DNA of 64,000 nucleotides from Blastobasis lacticolella (GCA_905147135.1 LR990060.1:4542001-4606000); one strand, 5' to 3'; shown: positions 20,983 to 30,965, counted from the stretch's first letter. Numbers and translations are program-made. Notes: generated by a model from the letters alone, not told the origin.

Positions 20983-21651
20983 TTAATTCAGAATCTTAAT
21001 AGCGGTATAGCTAATAATTTTACACACACTCCATTTGCTTGCGATACAAGCTTTACTAAACACTGTGCAAATTGACATTCTATTAAATCGCGATATCAGA
21101 GATTTTGCTGGATCACGTATAAACAATTATGGTATACGATACAAGATCTTAAATGCAAAAATAACTTAAGGGAATGTAGCCCGTTTGTCTTTTGTTTATT
21201 TACACTGACAGACCAAACTGGAATGCGTTGCTCATAGAATAAGAGACATTGCCGTATCACACATTTTGGAACTCGGAGCGAAGCGTAAGTTCGAAAAAGT
21301 AATAATTTTGATACATTTTCGCTTGTTATACATACTTGTCACCAAACTCAGCGAATTTGTCTGTAAACATTTAATGTCTTTAGTTAAGTCTAAAAATTAA
21401 ATCCAAAATTTCCGTAGTTTAGTCATAATGAAAAAAATATATAAAAAGGGGTAACTGTGTGATTTTTTTTATCGAGTTAAGTTTATTAAGCCTTGTATCT
21501 TTTAGCGATTTTAACTAGATTAAATCCTTAATAAATACATAAATGTTTTTGAGAATTTTAAGACGCTGTATTCTATGTCTCTGATTGTTTGAATAATCCC
21601 TAATTCTGGGAAACCTGGTCTTAAGAGAGATAGAGCATAACATTTTGAATT

Positions 21652-21925
21652 TCGGGCCGCCCGACTGGGGAAGTGCCTCCTTACTACCTTACTGAATATC
21701 GCAGCAAAACAATGCTATTTTAAACAGAATTGTGTTTCTGCTGGTGAGTAAGGTCTCTATCGCTCCTTGGGGTGGGGATTCGGGGAACCATAGCTTTGGC
21801 ATTTGCGTTTTTGCTGACAGAGCAACGTATTATAGAGGTGGGCAACTCATTATTATAGAGATGTTGCTAATGTCTATAGACAGCGGTGGCCACCGCCAAG
21901 TGGCCACTTTCATAAAAAAAATCTA
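21652..21925 (+). mobile_element. LINE 3' end, tail-C family (long form)
   Basis: Sense orientation: GCCGCCCGACTGGGGAAGTG, TTGTGTTTCTGCTGGTGAG, AACCATAGCTTTGGCATTTG, TGTCTATAGACAGCGGTGG, and a CATAAAAAAAAT end, which shows that the A run is the 3' end. A small duplication (TTATAGAG twice, 21830-21860) is present. Confidence 0.72.
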
Positions 21926-22496
21926 ACTTCGCAGTTCCACACACGCATTAACATTGAGTAATATTTATGCCGAATAAATAATTGGTTCCCGCAGGGAAGT
22001 TTATTATTTACAGAGATCCGAACTACGCGCGGATGAAAGCCGCTGAGAAGGGCTAATGTTAAATATTTTAACACTTCTTTACAAAAAAGTGTACAAAAAT
22101 CGTGTCCGTATTAAAGATAGTTCAGAAAAAATACTTGGGGTAGGATAATAAGATGTAAGCACGCCCAAAATTGTTTTCTTTTAAATTTTTGTCTGTTTAT
22201 CTGTGTGCGCATCACGCACAAACCCCTGAAAGGATTTTGATGAGTCAACAGTTTGGTAGCTTGGGGTAAATTAAAATCTAATAGACTGTGAGAGCACCGT
22301 AGGTCCGTATCCTACAACATCAAGTAGAAGAGAAAATCAATTTTGTAGTGATAGTTGAGGTTTATTAAACCTACAAAACGTTGACCTGTCCGTGCTCAAC
22401 CCCGCACACAAATTTTTTTTTTACTGTACCGTACTGTACCGAACGAAAGGGTAGCTCAGTTAATAAGTTAAGCTCGCCTTTGGACATCTCTGTTAA

Positions 22497-22756
22497 AGCT
22501 CGTCTAAGCTGAAACTACGCGCTTCACTATCGCATTAACGCACACAAGCAAATTTAAAATATGGACGCTATACATATACAAATGCCGTTGTTATTGGTCA
22601 TTCAGTTGCCGGTGGGCCTCAAACGTAGGAGCACGCGTCGTTCGATTGGAGCAGTCGACGCTCCCGCACAGATGAAGTGTCGTTATTAATATTTGCACTC
22701 ACACATCGAAATCAACTAATTTAGTAGTGGGGGCGTCATTTCAGCTTAGACAAGCT
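22497..22756. mobile_element. Palindromic element with 24-bp inverted ends
   Basis: AGCTCGTCTAAGCTGAAACT begins the left arm (22497-22520) and the right arm (22733-22756) is its inverted counterpart, matching at about 21 of 24 positions. About 260 bp, non-coding. Target duplication not visible. Confidence 0.55.
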
Positions 22757-22811
22757 CTACTGTACTGTATCATTATGTCATGTTTGTGTACAATAAATAA
22801 TATAGAACATG

Positions 22812-22925
22812 CCAGGTTGTGCACGAACAGACCAACGTTTGGTCTCCTAAACCTCTGCTATCGCTACAAAGTGGAATTTTTCTTGTAATCCACGATGCAA
22901 TCACAGTCTACAACTCATGTTTCAT
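22812..22925 (+). repeat. Dispersed repeat, GACCAACGTTT type, copy 1
   Basis: CAGACCAACGTTTGGTCTCC, CTACAAAGTGGAATTTTTCT and TCACAGTCTACAACT are repeated at 49625-49745 with the same spacing. Class unknown. Confidence 0.5.
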
Positions 22926-23296
22926 CTAATTCGGTTAAGTTGAACCAGAGTTACAGCTTGACTGCTCCGTGGTACATAAACTGTTATAAAAACTAATTCC
23001 AAGAGAATGTCGCAGGCAAAAGAAACCCATTCTCTGTGGCTTAGCCAAACTGTTCAATGAAAGAACTAGCGAAAAGGACTCAGACCTACAAGAACTGGCA
23101 ACTCAGTGAAATAGGCAAGTAGGGAAAATGGGGAATTAGTGAAGCTCCTAATAAGGAAACTGCTGAATCAACGAAGCCACATAGCGACAAAGGAAACTGG
23201 CTACGTAGTTGTCTCGTTACGTCACTCGTGGGTGGATGCTAGTTAGACACAACACCAACCAAAATTTTGACCGGTTATCAATTTAATTATCATAAA

Positions 23297-23481
23297 CTAG
23301 TAGACCCGGCGCGACTTCGTTCGCGTTCACCTACTTTACCCCTGCCTACCCCTTTTTTTCTTGTTCTCATCTATTGTTCAAAACCGGCTTAAAATCCGTT
23401 GCGTAGTTTAAAAGATCTAAGCGTACATAGATACATAGGGACCGACGGCGGGAAGCGACTTTGATTTATACTATGTATAGA
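23297..23481 (-). mobile_element. Helitron-like non-autonomous element, 185 bp
   Basis: Read on the minus strand it begins TCTATACATAGTATAAATC at 23481 and ends GGGTCTACTAG at 23297, with A before and T after, matching Helitron rules (5' TC, 3' CTRR, insertion between A and T, no target duplication). The core AACTACGCAACGGATTTT recurs at 49100-49145 and 31600-31625. No Rep/helicase is present. Confidence 0.6.
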
Positions 23482-23539
23482 TTGTCCAATACAAACAAAA
23501 AGAAATGGAACCAATATGTATTACAGTTGGCCTGTTGTG

Positions 23540-23612
23540 TCTAATATATTATGTAATATACTTTTTGTAACAATCTTGTGTACAATAAATGGTTAAATAA
23601 ATAAATACAATA
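23540..23612 (+). mobile_element. Retroposon 3' tail, TTAAATAAATAAAT type
   Basis: AACAATCTTGTGTACAATAA then ATGGTTAAATAAATAAAT is identical in plan to 59360-59412 and 44415-44447. The repeated TAAA/TAAAT suffix marks a LINE or SINE 3' terminus. Confidence 0.65.
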
Positions 23613-23949
23613 AGATACATTGTTGAGAATTATCTCTACCATTATTTATTGTACGGTAAAAACAGAATAACAAATTGAATTGAATTTAGTGTTCGGCGTA
23701 TCGGATCACGCGAAACGTTTCCACCAGCAAAAAAATATTCGGTATAAAGGGAAAAATTCTATACAATTGATACAAAAACACATTGTTTGCATTTTTTACA
23801 AATGTAAAGCTCACGCCTCTGTCAGGTAGCCTCAACTTTGCTCTATACTGACACAACACACAACATAAAAATACAGTTTCAAGGGAATTATTCATACCAT
23901 TTTGCCCATATAATTGAAGCTCACTCAGTAAAATGTAATTACCACTTAC

Positions 23950-23974
23950 CGAGTGCCACAATTAGGATTTTCAT
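23950..23974 (-). other. Speculative first coding exon of a secreted protein
   Basis: On the minus strand ATG at 23974 opens MKILIVAL, then one base, then a consensus splice donor GTAAGT (23949-23944). Many insect secreted-protein genes start with a short hydrophobic first exon of this sort. I cannot find the second exon: downstream minus ORFs (23686-23961) show no known motif, and no clear TATA box lies upstream. A 25-nt exon with a donor can arise by chance. Confidence 0.15.
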
Positions 23975-24124
23975 TGCCTTCTACAATGTTGCATGTTCTG
24001 GGAATTTAAATGTCATAATTGTCTGACACACACACAGTAGCTTACGTTCTTGAAATTTTTATGAAAATTATCAAAATAAATATTTATTATTTATTTAATT
24101 AGTATTAGAATTGTTATGTATTAT

Positions 24125-24250
24125 TTGTAGCTTTCTGCAGGTGAAAGAATTTCTAAAATTGGTTACGTAGTTTTTGTGCTTTATACGTTACGTTACATAT
24201 AAACAAACCGACAAACAATTAAATATTTTCTTTTTATAATATTATAAAGA
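24125..24250 (-). mobile_element. Helitron-like fragment, TC end side
   Basis: GCAGGTGAAAGAATTTCTAA, TTGGTTACGTAGTTTTTG, AACAAACCGACAAACAATT and TTTTTATAATATTATAAAG correspond to the last 120 bp of the units at 54781-56172. The CTAG-bearing end is missing. Confidence 0.5.
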
Positions 24251-24376
24251 CGGAAAGACCTGCGCGAACTCCAGATAACGAACTGGGAACAAGTGGCGCA
24301 GGATAGGGACCAATGGCGGGTTCTTGTGTCGGAGGCCAAGATCCACTTCGGGTCGCTGAGCCAGCGAAGTAAGTAA
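24251..24376 (+). pseudogene. LINE reverse transcriptase C-terminus, HFGSLSQRSK type
   Basis: Reads RKDLRELQITNWEQVAQDRD then QWRVLVSEAKIHFGSLSQRS, K and stop, ending in (AAGT)n. The same end occurs at 56564-56677 with ILDWQEMAQDRKRWRSLVSE. It is the last 40 residues of a LINE protein related to RTE types (AQDR.xW motif). Frame intact but heavily 5'-truncated, and adjoined upstream by Helitron-like sequence. Confidence 0.75.
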
Positions 24377-24398
24377 GTAAGTAATATACAGACACAGA

Positions 24399-24480
24399 CT
24401 AGCTTTTGCCCGCGAAATTCATTTTAGATTACGATGCCCCAAATACCCTGTATGTGACTGTAGGTGCAAAGGAAATTCTT
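24399..24480 (-). mobile_element. Helitron-like 3' end (CTAG)
   Basis: Plus strand CTAGCTTTTGCCCGCGAAAT equals the antisense of the GTCGCGGGCAAAAGCTAG-type ends seen at 42200-42218 and 49405-49421. Only the end is recognisable. Confidence 0.5.
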
Positions 24481-25525
24481 CTTAAAGAGGTGATGCTCTT
24501 GCGCTCTTGTACTGTACGTCACAGGTGAAAAATGGATTCCATACAATCCGTATTTATCGTAATATCCTTACGACAAATTCGAAAAGCGGTCACGAGACGT
24601 TGACACAATGGCTGGATTGGCAAACATATTACGCGTATCATTTATTTGTTCGAAAAAGGCGAGTAAAATATTTAAATCCAAACCTTTTGTTTTGCATTTG
24701 AAACGCAAAACTTTTTACAAAGCATTCCAGCTTTATGCGAAAATACGCTGGGCGGAATTCAGGGAATTGTCACCCCCCAGAATATTGTGAATATTTCAAG
24801 CGTTAATAATTAAATTTATTTGGATATAGAGAGAATGTAATAGTAGTTTATGCAACTGTCATATAAAAGGGGGTATAAAACATGAGTGTCTGTTTAACAT
24901 ACGAGACGTAGCCGAGTATGATAATAGTTTGACACGAGTGTTTTAATACCTAATTATATGCAGTTGCATACACTACTCATATTTTTATGTTAAAATATCG
25001 TACCTATAATTTTCTCAACTTTACTGGAAGTAAGCTACGATTCAGTTCTGTTGTATCTACGCGTCGAGGATATCAAGCGGCCCAAAAATCACTTCACTAC
25101 TTTCACATTTATCTATTTATTTGCTTTAAATAAGAAAAAATATTTTCAAACACAAATTACAACAATTATAAAAAATATTGTTTAGCGGGAAAATAATTAC
25201 ACACAAATATAAACAGGAACATTTGAATTTTGAATTTGTCAAATACATTTAAGTATTCAGCCTACATTTCGCCGTGTCTCAGTGCCCGACAAAATTAAAA
25301 AAAATAGAAGTTGCATAATGATTCAAAAGTTATTCTACGTTACAGCTGTAATGAAATAAGTATGGGAAAAGCCGTATTGAAAAGTAATTTTTTAAAATTT
25401 TATAGACTGGCGTAAAAAAAGTGTATCCTTAAACAACTGTTTTCGAATATGAAATTGGAACATTACGCTATGAGTGTAGATAATAGTGCTTTATTTGATC
25501 ATTCATGCACACACAAACAACTTTA
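24481..25525. other. No gene recognised
   Basis: AT-rich; overlapping plus ORFs of 64 and 60 codons (24507-24790) show no motif. CTATGAGTGTAGATAATAG-type words near 25470 are not matched elsewhere. Confidence 0.35.
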
Positions 25526-25621
25526 GCTGGTGTTGCTGATGTCCATAGGCGGCGGTGCACACTTTTCATCAGGTGGCCCGCTTGCCTGTTCGTCTGCCGT
25601 ATTACATTAATAAAAAAAACA
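25526..25621 (+). mobile_element. LINE 3' end, tail-C family
   Basis: Sense tail: GGTGTTGCTGATGTCCATAG, GCGGCGGTGCACACTTTTC, CAGGTGGCCCGCTTGCCTG, CGTCTGCCGTATTACATTAA and an A run. Confidence 0.75.
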
Positions 25622-25669
25622 CTTAAGTCAGTTTAGAACAAATTACAAAAATACATGAACTAAGTACTA

Positions 25670-26500
25670 ATCAAACTGTCGCGAAGTAACTTGAACATTT
25701 TGAAGACCTATTATTATAAGTAAGTTTAATGTGTGTGCTATAGCACAAAAATGTCTTGACTGCCAAAACCTGAGCATATTTGACTTGATAGATCAGTTCT
25801 TGAATACGGTGGAACTCGTTTTGTTTGAAGTATCCCTGAAGGATCAAATCCGTAACAAAGAAATATAAAACCAAAGTCACCGACATAGACATAAAATTAA
25901 TCCCCGGGCAATTGTTTCTTCTTAGTTCAAATGGCACTCAGTTGTTCACTAAACAATAGAGACATCACTTTGTAAGTCATGAGTATGTTTCAAGATGGGA
26001 TTGCTAAAGCTATTTTTGTAACTCAAATACTACCGTTGTAAAACTCGCCCAATACAAATCGACCGAGGACAATTTTTTTATCTATAGGTCGGTTGGGTGA
26101 TTGTTTTATTTAATTCTATTTAGTTAGTTCAGTTTTGTGCAAAATTATAATTCGCTATATGTTTGTTTATTTTTAATTTTAGTTTTATTGTAATAAACTT
26201 ACCTAAGACTATCACAAACGATAATTAAAATACAAAACGTGACAGCACACTTCCAAGACCCCCGATCCCCCCTCTGAGTCCGACCCTGTTCTCCCAAATG
26301 TTACACACAACCGTTGACAGCGGGACAAATAGCGGACGGATCCAGGCGGAAATCATTTGTCCCGACATCCAGTCTGCGGTCTCCGCTCCGTGCCGTGACA
26401 TATCAGTGTTTGGAACTGTTGAAAGCATTTGTAACGTGACATACGAGTTCTCAGTTATTAGTGCCTTCGGAGTGATTGCTAGCGATTAGGTGCTTACGTC
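25670..26500. other. Unique-looking stretch, no gene proven
   Basis: No repeat family is recognised between about 25630 and 26500. The part 26225-26490 is more balanced in base composition than its surroundings and contains TCAGT motifs (26403-26407, 26452-26456) of the arthropod initiator type, so it is the place where I would look for a host exon or promoter. No convincing ORF is seen (63-67 codons on both strands). Confidence 0.25.
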
Positions 26501-26639
26501 AAGACGTGTTTTGGACCTGCTTTGGAGGCGATGTGTTGGAATGCTCTAAGAGACGAAGATGTAGGCGTTTTCTACGTGCATGGATTCCGTGGAGGAAATG
26601 AGTTTTTGAGTGGAGAATGCGACTCGGCAAGGGCGTCCT

Positions 26640-26945
26640 ACAGGGGTCTATTTTTGAATCGCTGCCTCGATTCGAACGGGTTTTTAATATTGATTTTAGG
26701 CATGAAAAATTTGATATTTTTGAAATCGCATTAGGAACATCGAAAGAGTGAATGGGCTGTTCCAAGACGATTCTCCATCTTCCGCCACATCGCCACTTAT
26801 CACCAGGTGAGATGGCGGTCAATTGCCTGTATAGATTAATAAAAAAGTACGTTCTTAATTAGGGAAAATCAGCATCATACATATTTTATGCCGAAAATCA
26901 GAATAGAAAATTGTTCGAGTTCGCGGCGAGCTATTCAAAACTAAC
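26640..26945. mobile_element. Family G palindromic element, split by LINE tail
   Basis: Left arm 26645-26735 (TTTTTGAATCGCTGCCTCG, ATTCGAACGGGTTTTTAAT, TAGGCATGAAAAATTTGAT) and inverted right arm 26865-26945 (TTTATGCCGAAAATCAGAAT, TTCGCGGCGAGCTATTCAAA). Its centre keeps AGGGAAAATCAGC as in the 14.2-kb copy. A LINE tail interrupts it at about 26752-26851. Confidence 0.6.
26752..26851 (+). mobile_element. LINE 3' tail, CACCAGGTGAGATGGCGG type
   Basis: GGGCTGTTCCAAGACGATTC, CCGCCACATCGCCACTTATC, ACCAGGTGAGATGGCGGTCA, then an A run (ATTAATAAAAAAGTA). Same family as 33513-33631. A short target duplication could not be identified. Confidence 0.6.
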
Positions 26946-27071
26946 GATCCGGGATTTCCTCCGGCCAGGTGGAGTGACGATTTGCGAAAGGCAGTAGAAA
27001 TCTCGAGTTCTGTACTAATGACTTTCCACGAAAGATTTTCCACAAAAACCGGGTCCTCGCAGTGACCGAAC

Positions 27072-27240
27072 AGCTAACACGTAGCCACCGCGTATCCTCC
27101 GCGTATCCTCCGTCTGTGTAGCAACCGCATAGCCACCACGTAGCGACTGTGTAGCAAACGCGTAGACCACGCGTAGCATATGTGTAGCAACCGCATAGCT
27201 TCCGCGTAGCGTCTGTGCGGTTGCTAAACCGTCTGCGCTA
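27072..27240. repeat. Degenerate 11-bp minisatellite (CGCGTAGCNAC)n
   Basis: Some 13 to 15 units built on CGCGTAGCNAC: CACGTAGCCAC, CGCGTATCCTC twice, CGCATAGCCAC, CACGTAGCGAC, TGTGTAGCAAA, CGCATAGCTTC, CGCGTAGCGTC. Two or three units are lengthened by TGTGTAGC. Non-coding. Confidence 0.8.
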
Positions 27241-27653
27241 TTAGTTTGTCTTCATATTTCTAGGCGATGGCTGGAGTCCAGCGCTAGAATATTCCTTGAA
27301 CGATACAATTGTATAAGTCACTCTTCGCCGCACAATCCGCGATGCGAACGAAAACAATTTTTGTCGATATGTTGGTTTACCGAGAGCTCTGTTCTCAGAA
27401 TGAACGTTATTATTTTAAATGTTTCGCCGATATGTAGACCTTACCTATGACTGTCGGTAAGGCATTTGTCAGAATTCTTTAAACCGATAATATTTAGAAA
27501 GCTCGATATTTTTACAGGTATATACAAGTTAAAACGTAAACTACAGCGCCTGCAAATACGATATTTTCCAAATGTATTATTAGATTTTATGACTAGTTAT
27601 ACACTATTTAGTTGCTGCACGTACGCAGTTTGTACGTGTTGAATTGAACGAGC

Positions 27654-27735
27654 CCTTAGGAGTGGATTATGTCAAGCGTCGGCGACGCGTGTTGCGATAA
27701 GCTGTCATCTCCAAATTGTATGAAATTCTAATGAA
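27654..27735 (+). mobile_element. GCGTCG palindromic element, end fragment
   Basis: CCCTTAGGAGTGGATTATGT, CAAGCGTCGGCGACGCG, then ATAAGCTGTCATCTCC and AAATTGTATGAAATTCTAAT, which is the inverted form of the internal segment at 45990-46040. One terminal inverted repeat and the adjacent spacer are kept; the rest is missing. Confidence 0.6.
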
Positions 27736-27927
27736 TAGAATACGTTTATTTACACACAATAACACCACAAACACATTGCATAATGGTCTAAAAAGGGTTT
27801 GAATCACTGACCTCCAACAATACAGGTATTTCTTGAGGTCAGTGGCTCGACTCTAGAGCCGTGAAACAAATAAATAAGCAATAAATTCACATACAAATGA
27901 ACAAACAAAACCAATAACATGACCCAG

Positions 27928-28052
27928 AGTAACGTGTTATAGAGGTGTGCAACGCATTGGCGATACTCTCGGTGTTGCTAATGTCTAAAGGCAGTGGTGA
28001 CCACTTTCCATCAATTGGCCCGCTTGTCTGTTTACATAAAAAAATATAAAGA
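27928..28052 (+). mobile_element. LINE 3' end, tail-C family
   Basis: AGAGTAACGTGTTATAGAGG, CAACGCATTGGCGATACTC, GGTGACCACTTTCCATCA and TGTTTACATAAAAAAATA: sense copy ending in an A run; wording matches the long-form subgroup. Confidence 0.72.
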
Positions 28053-28096
28053 AATCAAAACAAACAACATGAAATGATAATAATGCACGCGCCTAA

Positions 28097-28320
28097 CACT
28101 GCGCACTCGCGCACGAGGACCCGGGGTCCGCCTTGACCATGATCGAGGATTTGGCAGATCAGATCATTACACTGGAGCGAGATCTGACCTCCGTCATTCT
28201 GCTACCAGAGGAACGTAACCAGATTGGATAATGGTTACACATTCAGTCGTCTGAATGTGCAGATTGTGCAGGTTTCATCACGATGTTTTCCCTTATCGTT
28301 AGAGCGGTTAGTGTTCAACT
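28097..28320 (-). mobile_element. SINE-B, headless antisense copy
   Basis: GAGGACCCGGGGTCCGCCTT, GATCGAGGATTTGGCAG, GGAGCGAGATCTGACCTCCG, CATTCAGTCGTCTGAATGTG and CATCACGATGTTTTCCCTTA, ending at GGTTAGTGTTCAACTAA. Near complete except for the tRNA head. Confidence 0.83.
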
Positions 28321-28519
28321 AACACTGAAAAGTGTAAATCTTATTTTTCCGAACGGTCAACACCGCCTTTTAAAGAGCCGGTTTCGACGATAAATCACAT
28401 TTATTCAAAAATAGTCTGTCACTTACCCAAGACCGAACGTAATCAGGTCAGTCAAGCCAATGAGGTTGATTATATTTAACTACCTGCGATTGACATTTCT
28501 TTTTATACCTGACTAGGCG

Positions 28520-28680
28520 TTCCCGCGGGACCCTATTATTTTCAATGTAAAGTAGCCTATGTCACTCGGGAATAATGTAGCTTCCTTTTAGTGAAAGAAT
28601 TCTCAAAATTGGTTTAGTACTTTGTGAGTTTATCCGTTACAAACAAACCGACAGAGAAACGAATAATCTAAAGTGGCAAA
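28520..28680 (-). mobile_element. Helitron-like fragment
   Basis: AGTAGCCTATGTCACTCGGG, ATGTAGCTTCCTTTTAGTG, AAAGAATTCTCAAAATTGG and TACAAACAAACCGACAGAG align in order with the units at 54781-56172. Both ends are lost. Confidence 0.5.
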
Positions 28681-28964
28681 AAGTTGGGCCTATCTGGGCC
28701 TCGAGTGCGCTAAATTACTTCTTTCGGTCGAATTGTAAACGAAATGTAATTGGATCGCAATAGCATTAAATTGTCAATCGAAATTGATTTGACCCTTGTC
28801 AAATAAGAACACCGTTTTAACACACAATCGAATCGACCTACGATTGTAACACCAATCGAATTTGATTAAACTTTAATTAGTAGCAAAATGCCATAAAGGA
28901 GCCAAACTGCGATTGAGCTGCGGTTGCAATCCAATTTCAATTCGATCAAGCCATTAGTAAAGCG

Positions 28965-29070
28965 AACTCGAGGCCCTGTAATTGCGCTGGCTACCTTATC
29001 CTTCAAACCGCACAGCGTTCAATGGCTCTATGATTCGGCTTCGTGGTCAATTTTGCTCGCTACCTTAACT
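28965..29070 (-). mobile_element. LINE 3' UTR fragment, GCTGGCTACCTTATCC family
   Basis: TGTAATTGCGCTGGCTACCT then TATCCTTCAAACCGCACAGC matches 32270-32300 and 17510-17540. Short antisense relic. Confidence 0.55.
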
Positions 29071-29165
29071 ATGTGTTGTTGGTACTCTTTGCTTTTGCAC
29101 GAACATTGGAACCTTATACTGTAGTAACGTTTTTAAATACACAATTTTCGCAAAAAAATAAAATA

Positions 29166-29340
29166 CTGGACAATTTACACAGCGCCATCTAGCCCCAAAG
29201 ACCAAATGCTTGCGTTGTGGGTGCCAGAAAATTGATAACACCCAGACCCGTAACAGAAATAAAAATTCATCATTTCAATTTCTGCTCGGCCAGGAATCGA
29301 ACCGTGCGTGGATGTTACCCAACTGAATCTCGGGACGTCA
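29166..29340 (-). mobile_element. SINE-A, decayed with internal deletion
   Basis: Tail CAATTTACACAGCGCCATCT is followed, after loss of the middle of the body, by ACACCCAGACCCGTAACAG and a damaged antisense B box CCAGGAATCGAACCG. The head is scrambled. Confidence 0.75.
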
Positions 29341-29471
29341 AATAAATGTAAATAGTAAAGGAAGCTCAGTTGCTCTTTATTTTCAAATTCAACATACTAT
29401 CAGGCAGGTCCAAAGCTTGTTTGCCAGCTTAGTGGTATAAAAAATACAGTTGTAGCCAATTTCAAGTCAGT

Positions 29472-29587
29472 AATCCATGTAGGTAGCACAGGACCGGTCT
29501 TTGTGGAGATCTCTGGGGGAGGCCTATGCCCAGCAGTGGGCGTCTTCTGGCTGATATGATGATGATGATGATGAATCCATGTAGGTA
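29472..29587 (+). mobile_element. 88-bp RTE-like LINE stub with 14-bp target duplication
   Basis: The insert (29486-29573) reads AQDRSLWRSLGEAYAQQW then ASSG and stop, followed by TATGATGATGATGATGATGA. It is flanked on both sides by the perfect 14-mer AATCCATGTAGGTA (29472-29485 and 29574-29587). This is a classic target-primed insertion with extreme 5' truncation, and recent enough for both duplicates to be identical. The related minus copy at 29811-29970 is in opposite orientation. Confidence 0.92.
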
Positions 29588-29678
29588 CGGTATAAAGTCC
29601 TGAGAGCGCCATTTTTCGTCGTGTCATCAACAGTAATAGGATAATCACTAATACGATAGAAATAGAAAGAGCTGAAAA

Positions 29679-29680
<2 letters not shown>

Positions 29681-29733
<53 letters not shown>
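29681..29733. repeat. (AT)n microsatellite
   Basis: An uninterrupted AT dinucleotide run of about 26 units; likely polymorphic and able to form a cruciform. Confidence 0.97.
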
Positions 29734-29735
<2 letters not shown>

Positions 29736-29810
29736 TTTTTTCTTGTATCGATGATGTAGGATAACTTACGACCTCACATTCTACATGAACAAAAATGTTA
29801 ATATTTAACT

Positions 29811-29970
29811 ACATCATATCAGCCAGAAGACGCCCACTGCTGGGCATAGGCCTCCCCCAGAGATCTCTGCGGTCGGTCCTGTGCCTTCCGCACCCAGCTG
29901 GTAACTGCGATCTTTACCAGGTCGTCGGTCCACCTTGTGGGAGGCCTACCCACGCTGCGTCTTCCGGCAC
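29811..29970 (-). pseudogene. RTE-like LINE reverse transcriptase C-terminus
   Basis: The minus strand reads GRRSVGRPPTRWTDDLVKIA, then VTSWVRKAQDRPQ, RSLGEAYAQQWASSG and a stop, then the TGATATGATG tail. It is the cleanest copy of the family in the window: PTRWTDDLVK and AYAQQWASSG are intact, but a one-codon loss (W before RSLG) is seen. Only the last 50 residues remain. Confidence 0.88.
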
Positions 29971-30249
29971 AAGGATATTTAACTACCCTAGCAAGTAATA
30001 ACGCACATGGAATATGGCTTTTACTAGAATTAGAATTTTTATGACTTCATTTCAAGAGGCTTTGTGGAAGCCGGTTAATGACTTCATTGTAACTGTTGCT
30101 CATTGTAATACCTTTGTAACGCCATCACAGAACTCAGTTTCAGAAGTAATTTTAGCAACAGGGTCGTTAAACCATAATAACCTATCATTCTATTATTATA
30201 AAGGCGAAAGTTTGAAGTAGAATAAATAGAAATAAACAAAATACATATT

Positions 30250-30355
30250 CCTGAACAAATTCACATAGCGCCATCTAGCCCCAAAGTAAGCAAAGCTTGT
30301 GTTATGGGGGTTAGATACTTTTTTTTTAGATAGATACTTATTATACATAGGATAA
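30250..30355 (-). mobile_element. SINE-A, tail half
   Basis: AAATTCACATAGCGCCATCT, AGCAAAGCTTGTGTTATGGG and ACTTATTATACATAGGA; the remainder including the head is gone. Confidence 0.75.
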
Positions 30356-30401
30356 TTGGGTGTTTGTTGCGATTTCATAGAAATTATACTTAACGGACCA
30401 A

Positions 30402-30448
30402 AGAGATTGGAAAGTTAGCTACCTTACGTAGCTAACTTTCCAATCTCT
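30402..30448. repeat. Perfect 21-bp inverted repeat
   Basis: AGAGATTGGAAAGTTAGCTA + C (30402-30422) faces its exact reverse complement (30428-30448) around a 5-nt loop. Half of the motif, GTAGCTAACTTTCCAATCT, recurs at 53954-53972, so it belongs to a dispersed element. Confidence 0.85.
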
Positions 30449-30450
30449 AA

Positions 30451-30540
30451 GCACTACACGTAAGCGAGAGCTACCGGGTTCGAATCCCACTGTGGCTATG
30501 TACCAATGACTATTTTCTGAGTTATGTACATTATCAAACA
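30451..30540 (+). mobile_element. SINE-B head fragment
   Basis: CGTAAGCGAGAGCTACCGGG, B box GGGTTCGAATCCCACTG, then TGTACCAATGACTATTTTCT and GAGTTATGTACATTA. It begins in the anticodon arm, directly after the perfect hairpin. Confidence 0.7.
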
Positions 30541-30579
30541 TAGTACTTTGTCAAACATAGGTGATAATTTTGACAGTTC

Positions 30580-30965
30580 ACAGTAGGGATGTGGTAGTGT
30601 AAAATCGTTGATAAATCTACTCGATTATCGATTATCATTCTCATAGAACTTGGAATCGATAGTTGCATGGTTATGCTGTACGTATTATACAAAATAAACT
30701 ATTTATTTTCTCCCGAATTAATAATTTATTAATACGACATTAAAAGCCCTTCCACAACGACGATTATGAGACGTGCGTATTTTTTTATTTGGTCAGTCAG
30801 CCTATTCCGTAGAATACGCTCTACTAGAAATCTTTGTTTTGAATGGTCTCTTAAGGTAAAATCCAAACAGGGAATAAGAGTTTAGTTACAAAAAATAGTA
30901 TAATTACCGAAATATTAATTTTAAATGTTCGATTATTTTATATGAATACCGATTTTTTATTGTCT
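30580..30965. mobile_element. Possible palindromic DNA element (GATTATCG-rich)
   Basis: CAGTAGGGATGTGGTAGTG followed by ATCGTTGATAAATC and CGATTATCGATTATCATTCT; AATGTTCGATTATTTTATAT lies at the far side. The CAGTAGGGATG start resembles the end of the 3.3-kb element. Tentative. Confidence 0.3.
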
